A stretch of DNA of 45,046 nucleotides from Welwitschia mirabilis. Lineage: Eukaryota; Gnetophyta; Gnetopsida; Welwitschiales. The stretch is from NCBI GenBank assembly GCA_051453625.1, contig JBOZIK010000001.1, forward strand, positions 229,308,334 to 229,353,379. The letters are read 5' to 3'. The number at the start of each line of letters is the position of its first letter. Within the stretch, counting starts at the first letter, position 1. The translations under genes and the position numbers were made by a program. Positions 9,852 to 19,539 of this stretch are shown piece after piece. Below the pieces are notes generated by a model that was not told where the DNA came from, made no database searches, and saw only the letters and a list, made by a program, of their open reading frames with translations.

Positions 9852-10710
9852 ATGAGTAATCCATCTGATGGTTTTTCCACTGGTCGTCCACCTATGTTTG
9901 ATGGATTAGACTATGCTTACTAGAAATTTAGGATGAGAATATTTCTTAGATTCTTAGATGCTGACATAGAAGAAGTTATCTATAAAGGTTGCACAGTGCC
10001 TATGATAACCTAAACTGATGCAAATGACAACATTATCCTAGTTCCCAAATCTTGAGATCAATGGACAATCACTAACAAGTCAAAAATCATCATAGATGTC
10101 TATGCTCTTAATGCCATATTTTGTGCAGTGTGTGTAGATGGATTTAAACACATAGTAAACTGTAACCATATAAGAAAGCTTGGGACATTCTTAACGTCAC
10201 ACACAAAGGAACATCAACTATGAAGCAAAACAAACTTCAGATGCTTATTTTAAAATTTGAAGATATTCATATGGATGAAGAAGAAATTTTGCAGGAATTT
10301 TTTGCTAGACTGATAGATATTGTGAAATCAATGGCAAGCCTCAGAGAATGCATGAAGGAAAGAAAAGTAATAAGGAAAGTCTTAAGACACATATCCAAAA
10401 GATTTGAAACAAAGATAATAGCTATAGAAGAGAGTAAGAACATTAATGCAATGGCATTAGAAGAATTTCAAGGTAATCTAAAACCTATGAGCTTAAGTTT
10501 GTTAAAGATAGAAAAAAAGGTCTTTCTTTAAAATGTATGTAGGAAGACTATAGATCTGATAGATCAAATGAAGAACTTGATGATGATGAAGTGGCTCTTC
10601 TAGCCAGATGATTCAAAAAGTTTCTTCACAAAAAAAAGGAAGGAGAATTAAGTAGGAATTCAAGGAGAAGTAATCCAAAACAAAGAAAGAAGCAAGAAAA
10701 GGGAAAGGAA
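9852..10710 (+). pseudogene. Inner element gag, N-terminal segment (copy b)
   Basis: Restarts with MSNPSDGFSTGRPPMFDGLD and is diverged from copy a. The UBN2-type domain continues best at 10220-10531 (ILKFEDIHMDEEEILQEFFA, KSMASLRECMKERKVIRKVL, FETKIIAIEESKNINAMALE), which is open for 103 codons. A one-base deletion near 10170 shifts the frame. After 10531 another frame carries the DDDEVALLAR and Lys-rich stretch that precedes the first zinc knuckle. Gag forms the virus-like particle in the cytoplasm. This copy is broken. Confidence 0.75.
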
Positions 10711-10726
10711 ATCTAATGCTACTCAT

Positions 10727-11316
10727 NNNNNNNNNNNNNNNNNNNNNNNNNNNNNNNNNNNNNNNNNNNNNNNNNNNNNNNNNNNNNNNNNNNNNNNNNN
10801 NNNNNNNNNNNNNNNNNNNNNNNNNNNNNNNNNNNNNNNNNNNNNNNNNNNNNNNNNNNNNNNNNNNNNNNNNNNNNNNNNNNNNNNNNNNNNNNNNNNN
10901 NNNNNNNNNNNNNNNNNNNNNNNNNNNNNNNNNNNNNNNNNNNNNNNNNNNNNNNNNNNNNNNNNNNNNNNNNNNNNNNNNNNNNNNNNNNNNNNNNNNN
11001 NNNNNNNNNNNNNNNNNNNNNNNNNNNNNNNNNNNNNNNNNNNNNNNNNNNNNNNNNNNNNNNNNNNNNNNNNNNNNNNNNNNNNNNNNNNNNNNNNNNN
11101 NNNNNNNNNNNNNNNNNNNNNNNNNNNNNNNNNNNNNNNNNNNNNNNNNNNNNNNNNNNNNNNNNNNNNNNNNNNNNNNNNNNNNNNNNNNNNNNNNNNN
11201 NNNNNNNNNNNNNNNNNNNNNNNNNNNNNNNNNNNNNNNNNNNNNNNNNNNNNNNNNNNNNNNNNNNNNNNNNNNNNNNNNNNNNNNNNNNNNNNNNNNN
11301 NNNNNNNNNNNNNNNN
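10727..11316. other. Assembly gap inside gag, 590 N
   Basis: The 14 bases CTAATGCTACTCAT occur immediately before and immediately after the gap, so the two sides may simply overlap. They encode the start of the zinc knuckle. Confidence 0.8.
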
Positions 11317-11987
11317 CTAATGCTACTCATGCAAAGGATTTGGACATATGGCTAATGAGTGTTCTAACACTAGAAGGAATAACAGAAAGTCAAGAAGTCC
11401 CTCATTCATGGTACTTGAGATAGTGAAGATGATAAAGATAAGGAAAACTATTCAGATCATGAATCAGATAGAGATAGAAGGTTTTCTTTCATGGATTTTA
11501 TGCCATCACTTAAAAATGTGCTTATAAAATCAATGCTTAATGATTTAGATATGATTAATGAAGAAGAAGATGAGCTAAAAGATACATATCAGGAGTTGTA
11601 TGAGGAGTGTGAAAAGCTAGCTAAGAGAATAAATGAGTTAAAAAAAAATAGTGAAGATTATTACCAAAGAAAAGGAGGAAGTGGAAGAGAAATACAATGT
11701 GCTCAAATTCAACAACATTAATCTAACTTCTCAAGTAAAAGATCTTTCTTTTTTTGTAAATAAATTTTCTGATAGCTCTTTAAATTAGAATAGATACTTG
11801 GAGTATGAAAGCCCACTAGAGATAAATTAGGTATTAGCTTTAGTACACAAAAATCATAAAAATAGATAGACTAGATAAGTAAGTATGTGCCTAATCTTTC
11901 GTGTAATTTTTGTAGTAAATTTAATCATTCAAAACCTTTTTGCAAAGTTAGATAATTAATGCTTTTCTCTAAAAATGTAAACACATT
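11317..11987 (+). pseudogene. Inner element gag, zinc knuckle and coiled-coil segment
   Basis: 11321-11362 encodes CYSCKGFGHMANEC, a complete C-x2-C-x4-H-x4-C nucleic-acid-binding knuckle. An acidic patch follows, then FSFMDFMPSLKNVLIKSMLN at 11479-11538. Next is a Glu/Lys/Leu-rich helical stretch (EEEDELKDTYQELYEECEKL) likely to form a coiled coil, as in Sirevirus Gag. A frameshift near 11650 moves the reading to another frame (TSQVKDLSFFVNKFSDSSLN), where a second knuckle starts just before a 100-N gap. The segment from about 11591 is repeated after that gap. Confidence 0.7.
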
Positions 11988-12087
11988 NNNNNNNNNNNNN
12001 NNNNNNNNNNNNNNNNNNNNNNNNNNNNNNNNNNNNNNNNNNNNNNNNNNNNNNNNNNNNNNNNNNNNNNNNNNNNNNNNNNNNNNN

Positions 12088-13075
12088 AGGATTGCAAAAA
12101 GCTAGCTAAGAGAATAAATGATTTAAACAAAACCATGAAGTCTATTACCAAAGAAAAGAAGGAACTGGAAGAGAAATATATGCTTAAATATGATAATACC
12201 AAGCTAATTTCTCATTAAAAGACCTTTATTTTTTTGTAAATAAATTTTTTAGTAGCTCTTCTAAATTGGAATAGATGCTTGAAGTATGAAAGCCCACTAG
12301 AGACAAATCAGGTATTAGCTTTAGTACACAAAAATCATAAAAATAGGTAGACTAGATAAGTAAGTATGTGCCTAATCTTTTGTGTAATTTTTGTAGTAAA
12401 TTTAATCATTCAAAACCTTTTTGCAAAGTTAGACAATTAATGCTTTTCTCTAAAAATGTAAATACATTGACTTTTAAGTTTATTCCTAAGAAAAATATAT
12501 CACCTAAGTTAAATAAGACTAAGTGGGTTAAAGCTAATAATATTTAAAGTTTTTTGACACATATATATTTTAGAGGATCACGTATGAAAAATTGGTATCT
12601 AAACAGTAGTTGTTTAAGATATATATCAGGAGATAAATAAATTTTTTAAAACTTAAAGAGCATAAATAAAGGAGAAGTCATCTTTGGAAACAACAAAATA
12701 GCAAAAATAGAAGGTACAAAATGCATTAAGAGAGGTATGTTACCTAAACTTAATAATATGCTTTATGTTAATAGATTGAAACATAATTTATTGAGTGTGA
12801 GTTAACTTTCTGATAAAGGTTATAGAATAATTTTTAACAAATTAAAATGTCCTATTATGGATGAGAAAATGAATGCTTCTATCTTTCTTACAAGACATAT
12901 GAATAATACTTATAGATTAGATGTTAAATCCTTTGATTAAATATTCCATGTAAGCCAAGATATTAGGAGAAATTTTGATGAAACTAAATGTTATTTTGTA
13001 AATTCTGATGAAACACTCAGTGTTTATGATCAATCTGATAATCATGAAAATGATTTAAGGGTTAAGTCACCATCC
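12088..13075 (+). pseudogene. Inner element gag C-terminus, second zinc knuckle and decayed protease
   Basis: 12088-12470 repeats the coiled-coil tail in a diverged version. 12383-12424 encodes a second intact knuckle, CNFCSKFNHSKPFC. After KWVKANNI, WYLNSSCLRYISGDK (12593-12637) is the copia protease start, normally W-L/I-L/V-D-S-G-C/A-S-R-H-M-T-G-D. Here the catalytic D-S-G reads N-S-S, so it is inactive. VIFGNNKIAKIEGTKCIKRG and LNNMLYVNRLKHNLLSVS follow, the usual end of protease leading to the integrase. Readable pol similarity stops after TRHMNNTYRLDVKSFD (about 12935). No integrase core or RT follows. Confidence 0.75.
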
Positions 13076-13091
13076 CTTAACTAATTAAAAT

Positions 13092-13310
13092 GCGATTAAC
13101 TAGATTTATGATTCGGCTGACCAGATGTGATTAGTCGACTAACCTGAGAGACTAGTCACCCAGACCCCTTCTAGTACTATAGACCCGCATCTCAACGGGT
13201 TGACCAAAACTTCAAGTAGTTGACCGGACCTGATAGATTATAGTGTGAAAGTATAGTAGATGAACCATATTTCTTTCTTCATTTTGCCTTTTTTCCTTTA
13301 GTCTATAAAA
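13092..13310 (+). promoter_or_regulatory. Internal promoter of the extra ORF: palindromic motifs plus TATA box
   Basis: Six motif copies of the LTR type (for example CGGCTGACCAGATG at 13114, TAGTCGACTAACC at 13132, GGGTTGACC at 13197, GTTGACCGGACC at 13219) are followed by TATAAAAGAGA at 13304. GGACCTGATAGAT occurs both here (13226-13238) and in the LTR (8069-8081), which suggests this stretch came from an LTR or shares an origin with it. The distance from TATA to the proposed ATG is about 140 bp. Promoter activity is inferred. Confidence 0.5.
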
Positions 13311-13448
13311 GAGATAGAACCCTAGCTTGATTTCATTATGTTCTATCCCCATCTAGCTCTCAGATCTAGTGATTTTCTTTCAAGATCTAGAACTCTTGCT
13401 TCCAGATCTAGTGTTTTTCTTAGTTCTTTTACTAGAAAGGGTCTTAGA

Positions 13449-15050
13449 ATGGCTGAAAGTTCTTCTAGAAGAAGAGCAAAGAAGGCTTATTCAAGGGNNN
13501 NNNNNNNCTGATGAAGATGTTGAGAAGTTCACTGAGAAGTTTGAAAAGAAGGCTATGTGCCAAGAATGTTCTGTAGTTACATTAGAGCTCAGGGAACTTA
13601 GGAAAGTCATCTAGCTCTTGAGAGATCAAGATATTGATCATTTCTTAGATGTTTCAGGTTCATCTTATCCATTTCTTACTAAGATGTTTTACTATAATGG
13701 CTCTTTTGATCGTGATTCCAAGACTCTTGAAACTCTTATTTTGGATAAGAGAATAAGAGTAACAATAAATCTTATCTCTAAGCTGACTGATCTTTTAAGG
13801 GAAGACTATGAGGAGTTTTGGCCTCTTAGAAACACCATGGAAGACAAGCTTGTAGTTACTAGGAAGCTTTGTGGTAGGATGTACTCTTGAAAGCACACTT
13901 TATCTACCTCTTTATTAACTCCTAAATATCATTTTCTTCATTTAGTTTTCACTTATACCTTTCTACCTTTAGNNNNNNNNNNNNNNNNNNNNNNNNNNNN
14001 NNNNNNNNNNNNNNNNNNNNNNNNNNNNNNNNNNNNNNNNNNNNNNNNNNNNNNNNNNNNNNNNNNNNNNNNNNNNNNNNNNNNNNNNNNNNNNNNNNNN
14101 NNNNNNNNNNNNNNNNNNNNNNNNNNNNNNNNNNNNNNNNNNNNNNNNNNNNNNNNNNNNNNNNNNNNNNNNNNNNNNNNNNNNNNNNNNNNNNNNNNNN
14201 NNNNNNNNNNNNNNNNNNNNNNNNNNNNNNNNNNNNNNNNNNNNNNNNNNNNNNNNNNNNNNNNNNNNNNNNNNNNNNNNNNNNNNNNNNNNNNNNNNNN
14301 NNNNNNNNNNNNNNNNNNNNNNNNNNNNNNNNNNNNNNNNNNNNNNNNNNNNNNNNNNNNNNNNNNNNNNNNNNNNNNNNNNNNNNNNNNNNNNNNNNNN
14401 NNNNNNNNNNNNNNNNNNNNNNNNNNNNNNNNNNNNNNNNNNNNNNNNNNNNNNNNNNNNNNNNNNNNNNNNNNNNNNNNNNNNNNNNNNNNNNNNNNNN
14501 NNNNNNNNNNNNNNNNNNNNNNNNNNNNNNNNNNNNNNNNNNNNNNNNNNNNNNNNNNNNNNNNNNNNNNNNNNNNNNNNNNNNNNNNNNNNNNNNNNNN
14601 NNNNNNNNNNNNNNNNNNNNNNNNNNNNNNNNNNNNNNNNNNNNNNNNNNNNNNNNNNNNNNNNNNNNNNNNNNNNNNNNNNNNNNNNNNNNNNNNNNNN
14701 NNNNNNNNNNNNNNNNNNNNNNNNNNNNNNNNNNNNNNNNNNNNNNNNNNNNNNNNNNNNNNNNNNNNNNNNNNNNNNNNNNNNNNNNNNNNNNNNNNNN
14801 NNNNNNNNNNNNNNNNNNNNNNNNNNNNNNNNNTACTCCAAAGGAAGCGTCTCCTAATAAAACTCTTTCATATCTGAGATGGATCGACTCCTGCACTAAA
14901 CACATGAAAAAAGCCCTCATTGCAGCTAGATATGACATTGCAGATACCTCAGTTAAGGCTACCAGTTCTGCTCGTACTAGAGGAGATGAGAAAGAATCAA
15001 AGAAAGACTCTAAGGAGGAAGAAGAATAAGAAGAGGAGGAGTCTAGTTAA
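13449..15050 (+). pseudogene. Extra ORF of the inner element ('putative plant transposon protein' type), nearly intact but broken
   Basis: Proposed start MAESSSRRRAKKAYSR (13449) lies downstream of the TATA box. After a 10-N gap, DEDVEKFTEKFEKKAMCQEC and a Leu-rich helix lead to HFLDVSGSSYPFLTKMFYYN, GSFDRDSKTLETLILDKRI and RVTINLISKLTDLLREDYEE, then FWPLRNTMEDKLVVTRKLCG. This is the core pattern of the plant family I believe is Pfam PF20167 (conserved 'YP.L..EFY.N ... V.GK.I..T..LI..L'). LTPKYHFLHLVFTYTFLPL follows, before an 861-N gap. After it a Lys/Glu-rich tail (KKDSKEEEE) ends at TAA 15048. Stops at 13612 and 13888 and one at 15027 break the frame; the first fits CAG-to-TAG. The biochemical role is unknown. 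The Arg-rich start could be a nuclear signal. Confidence 0.6.
13973..14833. other. Assembly gap inside the extra ORF, 861 N
   Basis: No sequence. It could hide about 290 codons of the extra protein, but it is too short to hold an integrase-RT-RNase H block. Confidence 0.9.
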
Positions 15051-15355
15051 AATATTTTATTTTTCAGATTATGTTTGGTGTTCTCTCCTTTGCCTTTAGT
15101 ATCAAAAAGAGGAAATTTAGTTGTGCTTATTTGTTAAATATTAGTTATATGCTCTTGATGAGCACTTATTTTCTTTGTAATCCTTACATGTTAGACTTGT
15201 AATGTTTTACTCATAATGCAATTCAGTTATTAATTTTAGCACAATCTTGGTATCATTTAGTAAATCTCATTTGGTAGTATGATATTATATGTTCTTGTTT
15301 TGCAAATTTTAAAATTATTATAACATTTAAAAATGAACCAAAATGTTTATGTCAT
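15051..15355 (+). other. 3' untranslated region of the extra ORF
   Basis: AT-rich, T-rich sequence after the TAA, with a polypurine-like site at 15101 (ATCAAAAAGAGGAAAT). No coding signal. Confidence 0.5.
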
Positions 15356-15978
15356 NNNNNNNNNNNNNNNNNNNNNNNNNNNNNNNNNNNNNNNNNNNNN
15401 NNNNNNNNNNNNNNNNNNNNNNNNNNNNNNNNNNNNNNNNNNNNNNNNNNNNNNNNNNNNNNNNNNNNNNNNNNNNNNNNNNNNNNNNNNNNNNNNNNNN
15501 NNNNNNNNNNNNNNNNNNNNNNNNNNNNNNNNNNNNNNNNNNNNNNNNNNNNNNNNNNNNNNNNNNNNNNNNNNNNNNNNNNNNNNNNNNNNNNNNNNNN
15601 NNNNNNNNNNNNNNNNNNNNNNNNNNNNNNNNNNNNNNNNNNNNNNNNNNNNNNNNNNNNNNNNNNNNNNNNNNNNNNNNNNNNNNNNNNNNNNNNNNNN
15701 NNNNNNNNNNNNNNNNNNNNNNNNNNNNNNNNNNNNNNNNNNNNNNNNNNNNNNNNNNNNNNNNNNNNNNNNNNNNNNNNNNNNNNNNNNNNNNNNNNNN
15801 NNNNNNNNNNNNNNNNNNNNNNNNNNNNNNNNNNNNNNNNNNNNNNNNNNNNNNNNNNNNNNNNNNNNNNNNNNNNNNNNNNNNNNNNNNNNNNNNNNNN
15901 NNNNNNNNNNNNNNNNNNNNNNNNNNNNNNNNNNNNNNNNNNNNNNNNNNNNNNNNNNNNNNNNNNNNNNNNNNNNNN
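15356..15978. other. Assembly gap before the PPT region, 623 N
   Basis: Left flank ends TTATGTCAT, right flank starts CATTAATGTTAAAGAGGG. Joined through CAT they would read like the true PPT context GTCATTAAT..AAAGAGGG, so the gap may be small or may hide repeat copies. Confidence 0.6.
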
Positions 15979-16002
15979 CATTAATGTTAAAGAGGGAGAA
16001 AA
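15979..16002 (+). other. Polypurine-tract-like copy
   Basis: CATTAATGTTAAAGAGGGAG is nearly identical to the true PPT context at 16189, but is followed by AAAATTT instead of TGTTGG. Confidence 0.55.
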
Positions 16003-16186
16003 TTTAGTATTTTTAAACATATGCATCAACTAAAAATGATTTATTTTAGAAATATTTTATATACCTTTTGCTTAATGGTGTTTATATGACTTCATGAAAG
16101 GAGGAGTTCTTATTATAATAATATACTTTGAATTTAGTTGGTGAAAGATCTTAAATTTGTTTGATCTTGAAATCATTTATTTTTTT
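16003..16186 (+). other. Spacer between PPT copies
   Basis: AT-rich, no coding signal. It ends in the copy of the PPT context adjacent to the 3' LTR. Confidence 0.5.
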
Positions 16187-16210
16187 GTCATTAATATCAA
16201 AGAGGGAGAT
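16187..16210 (+). other. Polypurine tract of the inner element
   Basis: GTCATTAATATCAAAGAGGG plus AGAT directly precedes the LTR start TGTTGG. This is the plus-strand primer site. Confidence 0.75.
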
Positions 16211-18293
16211 TGTTGGATTATATTTTATCAATTAATGTCAAACTAATGTATCTTGTATAGAAAATTTGTATATTTTGTGCAAAAGAGTTTGAGTTTTTGT
16301 AGGTTGAAAGATGGAACTAAAATATGCACTAGAAATCTATTTAGTTGGTTTACCCTCTAGAGGGGTTAATCAGATCCTAAAGTTGTCGATTGCACTTGAA
16401 GCTATCAAAGAAAAATGGATTGCATCCAAAGGTATTGACCAGATTCTGATGGGATCGACCAGATTCCGATGGGAGCAACCAGACCTATAACTTATAGAAT
16501 CAATGTCCCTGAATTGANNNNNNNNNNNNNNNNNNNNNNNNNNNNNNNNNNNNNNNNNNNNNNNNNNNNNNNNNNNNNNNNNNNNNNNNNNNNNNNNNNN
16601 NNNNNNNNNNNNNNNNNTAATGTCAAACTAATGTATCTTCTATAGAAAATTTATATATTTTGTGCAGAAGAGTTTGAGTTTTTGTAGGTTAAAAGATGGA
16701 ACTAAAATATGCACTAGAAACCTATTTAGTTGGTTTACCCTCTAGAGGGGTTAATCAGATCCTAAAGTTGTCGATCGCACTTGAAGCTATCAAAGAAAAA
16801 TGGATTGCATACAAAGGGGTTGACCAGATTCTGATGGGATCGACCAGATTCTGATGGGAGCAACCATATTTGAAAACTTAATAGACAGTATTTCTAGACT
16901 AAGAGACAAGGGATCGAATAGACCTAGGATGGAATTAATCAGACTAGGGTTGACTGGACATGAAGATGTAAAAAACCTAGGGCAATCAAATATTTCTCTT
17001 GGATGATATCTATAATTCATGGCATTACATGAGGTTGACTGAATCTTTATGGGGTCGACCGGATGGTGCAAAAAACAATTTTTTTCTAAATGTTATGTAT
17101 CCATTATCTAGTCGTTAGGTAGCCATTTTCTAGCTATTTATTACTGTTGGAGGTACAATTCNNNNNNNNNNNNNNNNNNNNNNNNNNNNNNNNNNNNNNN
17201 NNNNNNNNNNNNNNNNNNNNNNNNNNNNNNNNNNNNNNNNNNNNNNNNNNNNNNNNNNNNNNNNNNNNNNNNNNNNNNNNNNNNNNNNNNNNNNNNNNNN
17301 NNNNNNNNNNNNNNNNNNNNNNNNNNNNNNNNNNNNNNNNNNNNNNNNNNNNNNNNNNNNNNNNNNNNNNNNNNNNNNNNNNNNNNNNNNNNNNNNNNNN
17401 NNNNNNNNNNNNNNNNNNNNNNNNNNNNNNNNNNNNNNNNNNNNNNNNNNNNNNNNNNNNNNNNNNNNNNNNNNNNNNNNNNNNNNNNNNNNNNNNNNNN
17501 NNNNNNNNNNNNNNNNNNNNNNNNNNNNNNNNNNNNNNNNNNNNNNNNNNNNNNNNNNNNNNNNNNNNNNNNNNNNNNNNNNNNNNNNNNNTTTTGGAAC
17601 TATTCTCATTTGGCTAAATCAATTTGATATGAAAGATCAAGCTGTGCATTAATATTATTTATCTTGGCTTCCACATTACTGACATGAGAAGATTTACCAT
17701 TGGCATTCATACTTCTTTCCTAGTCAAAACCAGAGCTACATTAGTGTATTTATACTGGAGGAGAGCTCTATCTATTGTACTATTTTTAGAAAGAATGATA
17801 TCTGTGCTATTGAATCATTACTACTTCACTACCATTGTCTTCTAGAGGTTGAGACTAAGCCTTAAAAAGTCCGTGCTATAGGTTGAGATTAAGCCTTAAA
17901 AATTTTGTGCTATAGATTAAGACTGAGCCTTAAAAAATCTATTGTAAAGGTTGATACTTAGCCTAGGAAAGTCTGTCGGTAAAGATTACAGGTAAACCTA
18001 GNNNNNNNNNNNNNNNNNNNNNNNNNNNNNNNNNNNNNNNNNNNNNNNNNNNNNNNNNNNNNNNNNNNNNNNNNNNNNNNNNNNNNNNNNNNNNNNNNNN
18101 NNNNNNNNNNNNNNNNNNNNNNNNNTGTTTTTGATTCTTTACTTTTAGTATTTTATCATATTATGCACATCCTAGATAAATTTATTTTAATATGCAAGTT
18201 GTATTTCAAATAGATTTATTTTAGTTTAACTGTTAATTTTTTGAAAGAACCTATTCATCCCCCCCTTCCCCTCTAGGGTTCTCAATCCTATCA
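16211..18293 (+). mobile_element. 3' LTR of the inner element, with gaps and a duplicated segment
   Basis: From TGTTGGATTATATT to TCCTATCA. Sequence from LTR base 24 on (16234) is repeated after the 100-N gap (16618), so part of U3 appears twice. By comparison with the 5' LTR, the 430-N gap at 17162 should hide only about 65 bp, and the 124-N gap at 18002 about 124 bp. Motifs GGGATCGACCAGATT and GGGGTCGACCGGAT recur (16453, 16836, 17052). The 34-bp repeats are at 17847-17982. Confidence 0.8.
17847..17982 (+). repeat. Four tandem 34-bp repeats in the 3' LTR
   Basis: Units start at 17847, 17881, 17915 and 17949 with the consensus GGTTGAGACTAAGCCTTAAA. They correspond one-to-one with 8693-8830 in the 5' LTR. 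Confidence 0.8.
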
Positions 18294-18298
18294 GCCTA
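18294..18298. repeat. Target site duplication, right (GCCTA)
   Basis: Matches 7732-7736 exactly. It proves that 7736 and 18299 were adjacent before the insertion. Confidence 0.85.
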
Positions 18299-19147
18299 AA
18301 AATCCTTATCCATTACACAGTGATTACAAAGTTTAAATGGCTACTATCTGAGGTCAAATATCTAGAATCTCTTAAATGGTATGAAGGCACAACATGATGG
18401 AATAAATTAAATGCATCAAATACTTAATGAAGAATTCATGAGTAATTAGTACTACTGACAAAGTATCAAAGCTATTATTTACAAAGGAACTTTCAATGTC
18501 TACATCATTCCTTCTCTAGATTCTACATTATTACATCATGCTTTAGCACTTGTGACAATGATGACAATAAGAAACTCAAGATCTTTTTCAAAGATACATC
18601 ATTCAGACTTGTTATTGTACTTGTTTATTGGATCTTACATTGTTGGACTATCTTATTTTTGAATATTGTTATACAATCCAATCTTGTATTATTAAATCTC
18701 AAGCATTCCTTATTAAAATTCTTCATTATAATGAAATCCTTGTATGGTTTTATTTCATAAATTACCTATGAATACTTGTATTGTTGTATTATTAGATTTC
18801 CCCAACAGGAAGAGTTTGTTACCTTATGATAAGCATCTCACTTTGTAGTTGCTATTGTGTATATATTTTGGTATTATTATTGAGTTCTTAAGAGGAAGTG
18901 AGTGCTACCTTATGAGGAGACTCTCAATTTTATTGTAATGTTAGTGATGCATCAAAACCACTATTCCTTACAGGCTAATATCTAGAGATGTAACAGAAAG
19001 CTACCTTTTGTATGTGGATGTACCTAGGTTGGAAATCACATTATCTTAATAAGGTATTTATTATATTATTTTTCAATTTATTATTAATAAAATTTTTATT
19101 TGGTAGAACTCATTTACTCCTCCCCTCTGAGTTTACTAATTCTTAAT
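18299..19147 (+). mobile_element. Old copia 3' LTR, right segment (R-U5)
   Basis: Continues the LTR begun at 7107. It shows features common near the end of Sirevirus LTRs: GTGAGTGCTACCTTATGAGG and an ACTCTCAATTTTATTGTAAT block, then GTAACAGAAAGCTACC, then GTGGATGTACCTAGGTTGGA. The end, CTCCTCCCCTCTGAGTTTAC, resembles the Pyr-rich stretch that precedes many copia LTR ends. The exact end is approximate, and no primer site follows, as expected for a 3' LTR. Confidence 0.55.
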
Positions 19148-19539
19148 GTCTTAGTTTAAGTAAATTAAGGATTATACCCTACAGATTCTATTAATTTAGA
19201 TTCATTAAAAACATTTTTATAATTATTTTGAGTACATATTAGTTAATAATATTAGATATTATGATACATTACTACATTGGGTTAGTACAATTAACATTTT
19301 TAAATCCTAAGATAAATATTAATACTTTCAATTCCTCTAAACAAAATGAAGAAGAGCACATAGAGAGGAATTAAGATTCATTGATATGATTGCCAAAGCC
19401 AACTTCATGATAGATTCTATTTAATTAGAATTGAAAAATAGGCATTAAAAACTTTAAAGATAGATGATTTAGACACAAAAAATAAATAAATAAAAGAAGT
19501 ATTAATTTTAAAATCATATAGTAATAAATAAATTCTTCC
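19148..19539 (+). other. Region between old LTR end and Ty3 RT, little recognisable
   Basis: AT-rich and without a clear motif. In position it would be the protease-RT linker of the Ty3 element that the old copia element entered. Confidence 0.35.

Larger units (their letters stand above)
7737..18293 (+). mobile_element. Inner Sirevirus-like Ty1/copia retrotransposon, non-autonomous, nested in an older LTR
   Basis: A complete element by its ends: TGTTGG...CTATCA LTRs, GCCTA target duplication, initiator-Met primer site and polypurine tract. Internally it has a long Gag with two zinc knuckles and a coiled coil, a protease-like motif, then a second ORF behind its own TATA box. Integrase, RT and RNase H are not seen. 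The readable space plus gaps between 13080 and 16210 is largely taken by the extra ORF. Sirevirus affinity is inferred from the long coiled-coil Gag, the repeated PPT and the palindrome-rich LTR. Length is uncertain because nine N runs lie inside and some segments are duplicated around them. Confidence 0.8.

Noticed and set aside
10716-11423. Long open frames running through N runs (here and at 13949-14938, 15333-16029, 17130-17617, 37727-38281, 42635-43051)
   Set aside because: They are open only because N runs contain no stop codons. The few real residues at their ends carry no coding signal of their own.
16790-17071. 93-codon minus-strand open frame
   Set aside because: It lies entirely within the palindromic-motif array of the 3' LTR, and its apparent repeats are those motifs.
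18299-19147. Considered as an endogenous pararetrovirus intergenic region
   Set aside because: No viral coding motif. The target duplication and the TGTTGG start at 7107 show it is the second half of a copia LTR.
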